Positions 40,981 through 41,042 of a stretch of DNA of 41,042 bases are shown piece after piece. Numbering within the stretch: position 1 is the first letter of the stretch; every line of letters begins with the position of its first letter. The position numbers and the translations under genes were made by a program. A model generated the notes under the pieces. That model saw nothing but the letters and a program-made list of their open reading frames with translations, did no database searches and was not told the origin of the DNA. The DNA is from Loigolactobacillus zhaoyuanensis (GTDB lineage Bacteria > Bacillota > Bacilli > Lactobacillales > Lactobacillaceae). The stretch lies in the NCBI RefSeq assembly GCF_003946385.1, contig NZ_RHOE01000022.1:1-41042 (forward strand), read 5' to 3'.

Positions 40981-41042
40981 TGGCAAAACCCGATATTGTA
41001 CAAATCAAAATGGATCAATCTGAACCACAGCTACGCGCAACA
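40980..41042 (+). CDS. Start of an unidentified gene, cut by the window edge
   Basis: From TTG 40980 the frame is open to the window end (21 codons, beginning MAKPDIVQIKMDQSEPQL). GAGGTGA precedes it at acceptable spacing. The piece is too short to assign a family, and the neighbouring hairpin leaves room for this not being a gene. Confidence 0.3.
   Translation, partial: MAKPDIVQIKMDQSEPQLRAT

Overview
The window looks like a chromosomal stretch of a low-GC Gram-positive bacterium of the lactic acid bacteria, most likely a Lactobacillaceae member. Supporting signs are strong AGGAGG-type ribosome binding sites, frequent GTG/TTG starts, an Spx-family protein, a T-box leader, OPT and C69 peptidase genes, and insertion sequence remnants of lactobacillus style. 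No genus is claimed. The genes are accessory-rich: a complete choline-degrading microcompartment locus, a cytosolic sulfatase module and a pyruvate:ferredoxin oxidoreductase, all of which I believe are uncommon in lactobacilli.

Left part (1-8040): the tail of an IS30-type transposase, then a mostly minus-strand block with thiol peroxidase (tpx), a membrane-anchored Ser-rich protein, a tandem array of 105-bp units with a compensatory-base-change hairpin, two TetR regulators (one apparently leaderless) and an AI-2E-family membrane protein. Next come a plus-strand Spx paralogue lacking the redox CxxC, a MazEF-type toxin-antitoxin pair, a YheO/DauR-type regulator and an unpaired serine dehydratase beta subunit.

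Middle (8041-13381): a plus-strand set for peptide and amino-acid use: threonine/serine dehydratase, OPT oligopeptide transporter, a stand-alone PqqD-like protein and a C69 dipeptidase, followed by a T-box leader with terminator that has no gene behind it. From 13546 to 20128 lies a sulfatase module: anaerobic sulfatase maturase and ROK repressor on minus; YidK-like Na+/solute symporter, YidJ-like Cys-type sulfatase and TauE-like exporter on plus. It reads as import of a sulfated compound, cytosolic desulfation and export of the sulfur oxyanion. A glutathione peroxidase-like gene broken by an amber codon and a 1180-aa pyruvate:ferredoxin oxidoreductase follow.

Right part (24383-40733): a MerR regulator divergent from about 15 kb of co-directional genes forming a glycyl-radical (GRM/cut type) bacterial microcompartment. 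CutC (all known active-site residues present) and its activase CutD would split choline into trimethylamine and acetaldehyde. A CoA-acylating aldehyde dehydrogenase, an iron alcohol dehydrogenase, PduL and an EutQ-like cupin would turn acetaldehyde into ethanol, acetyl-CoA, acetyl phosphate and acetate. The shell is built of six BMC-H-domain proteins (one with a long C-terminal extension), an EutS-type protein and an EutN/BMC-P vertex protein; no BMC-T gene is present. A second aldehyde dehydrogenase paralogue has lost its catalytic cysteine but keeps a C-terminal helix of encapsulation-peptide type. An EamA-type transporter at the front of the operon is the best candidate for substrate uptake. 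PFOR beside the locus could supply the low-potential electrons that CutD and the sulfatase maturase need.

The right edge has a strong hairpin and what looks like an IS3-type remnant, so both window ends carry traces of mobile DNA.
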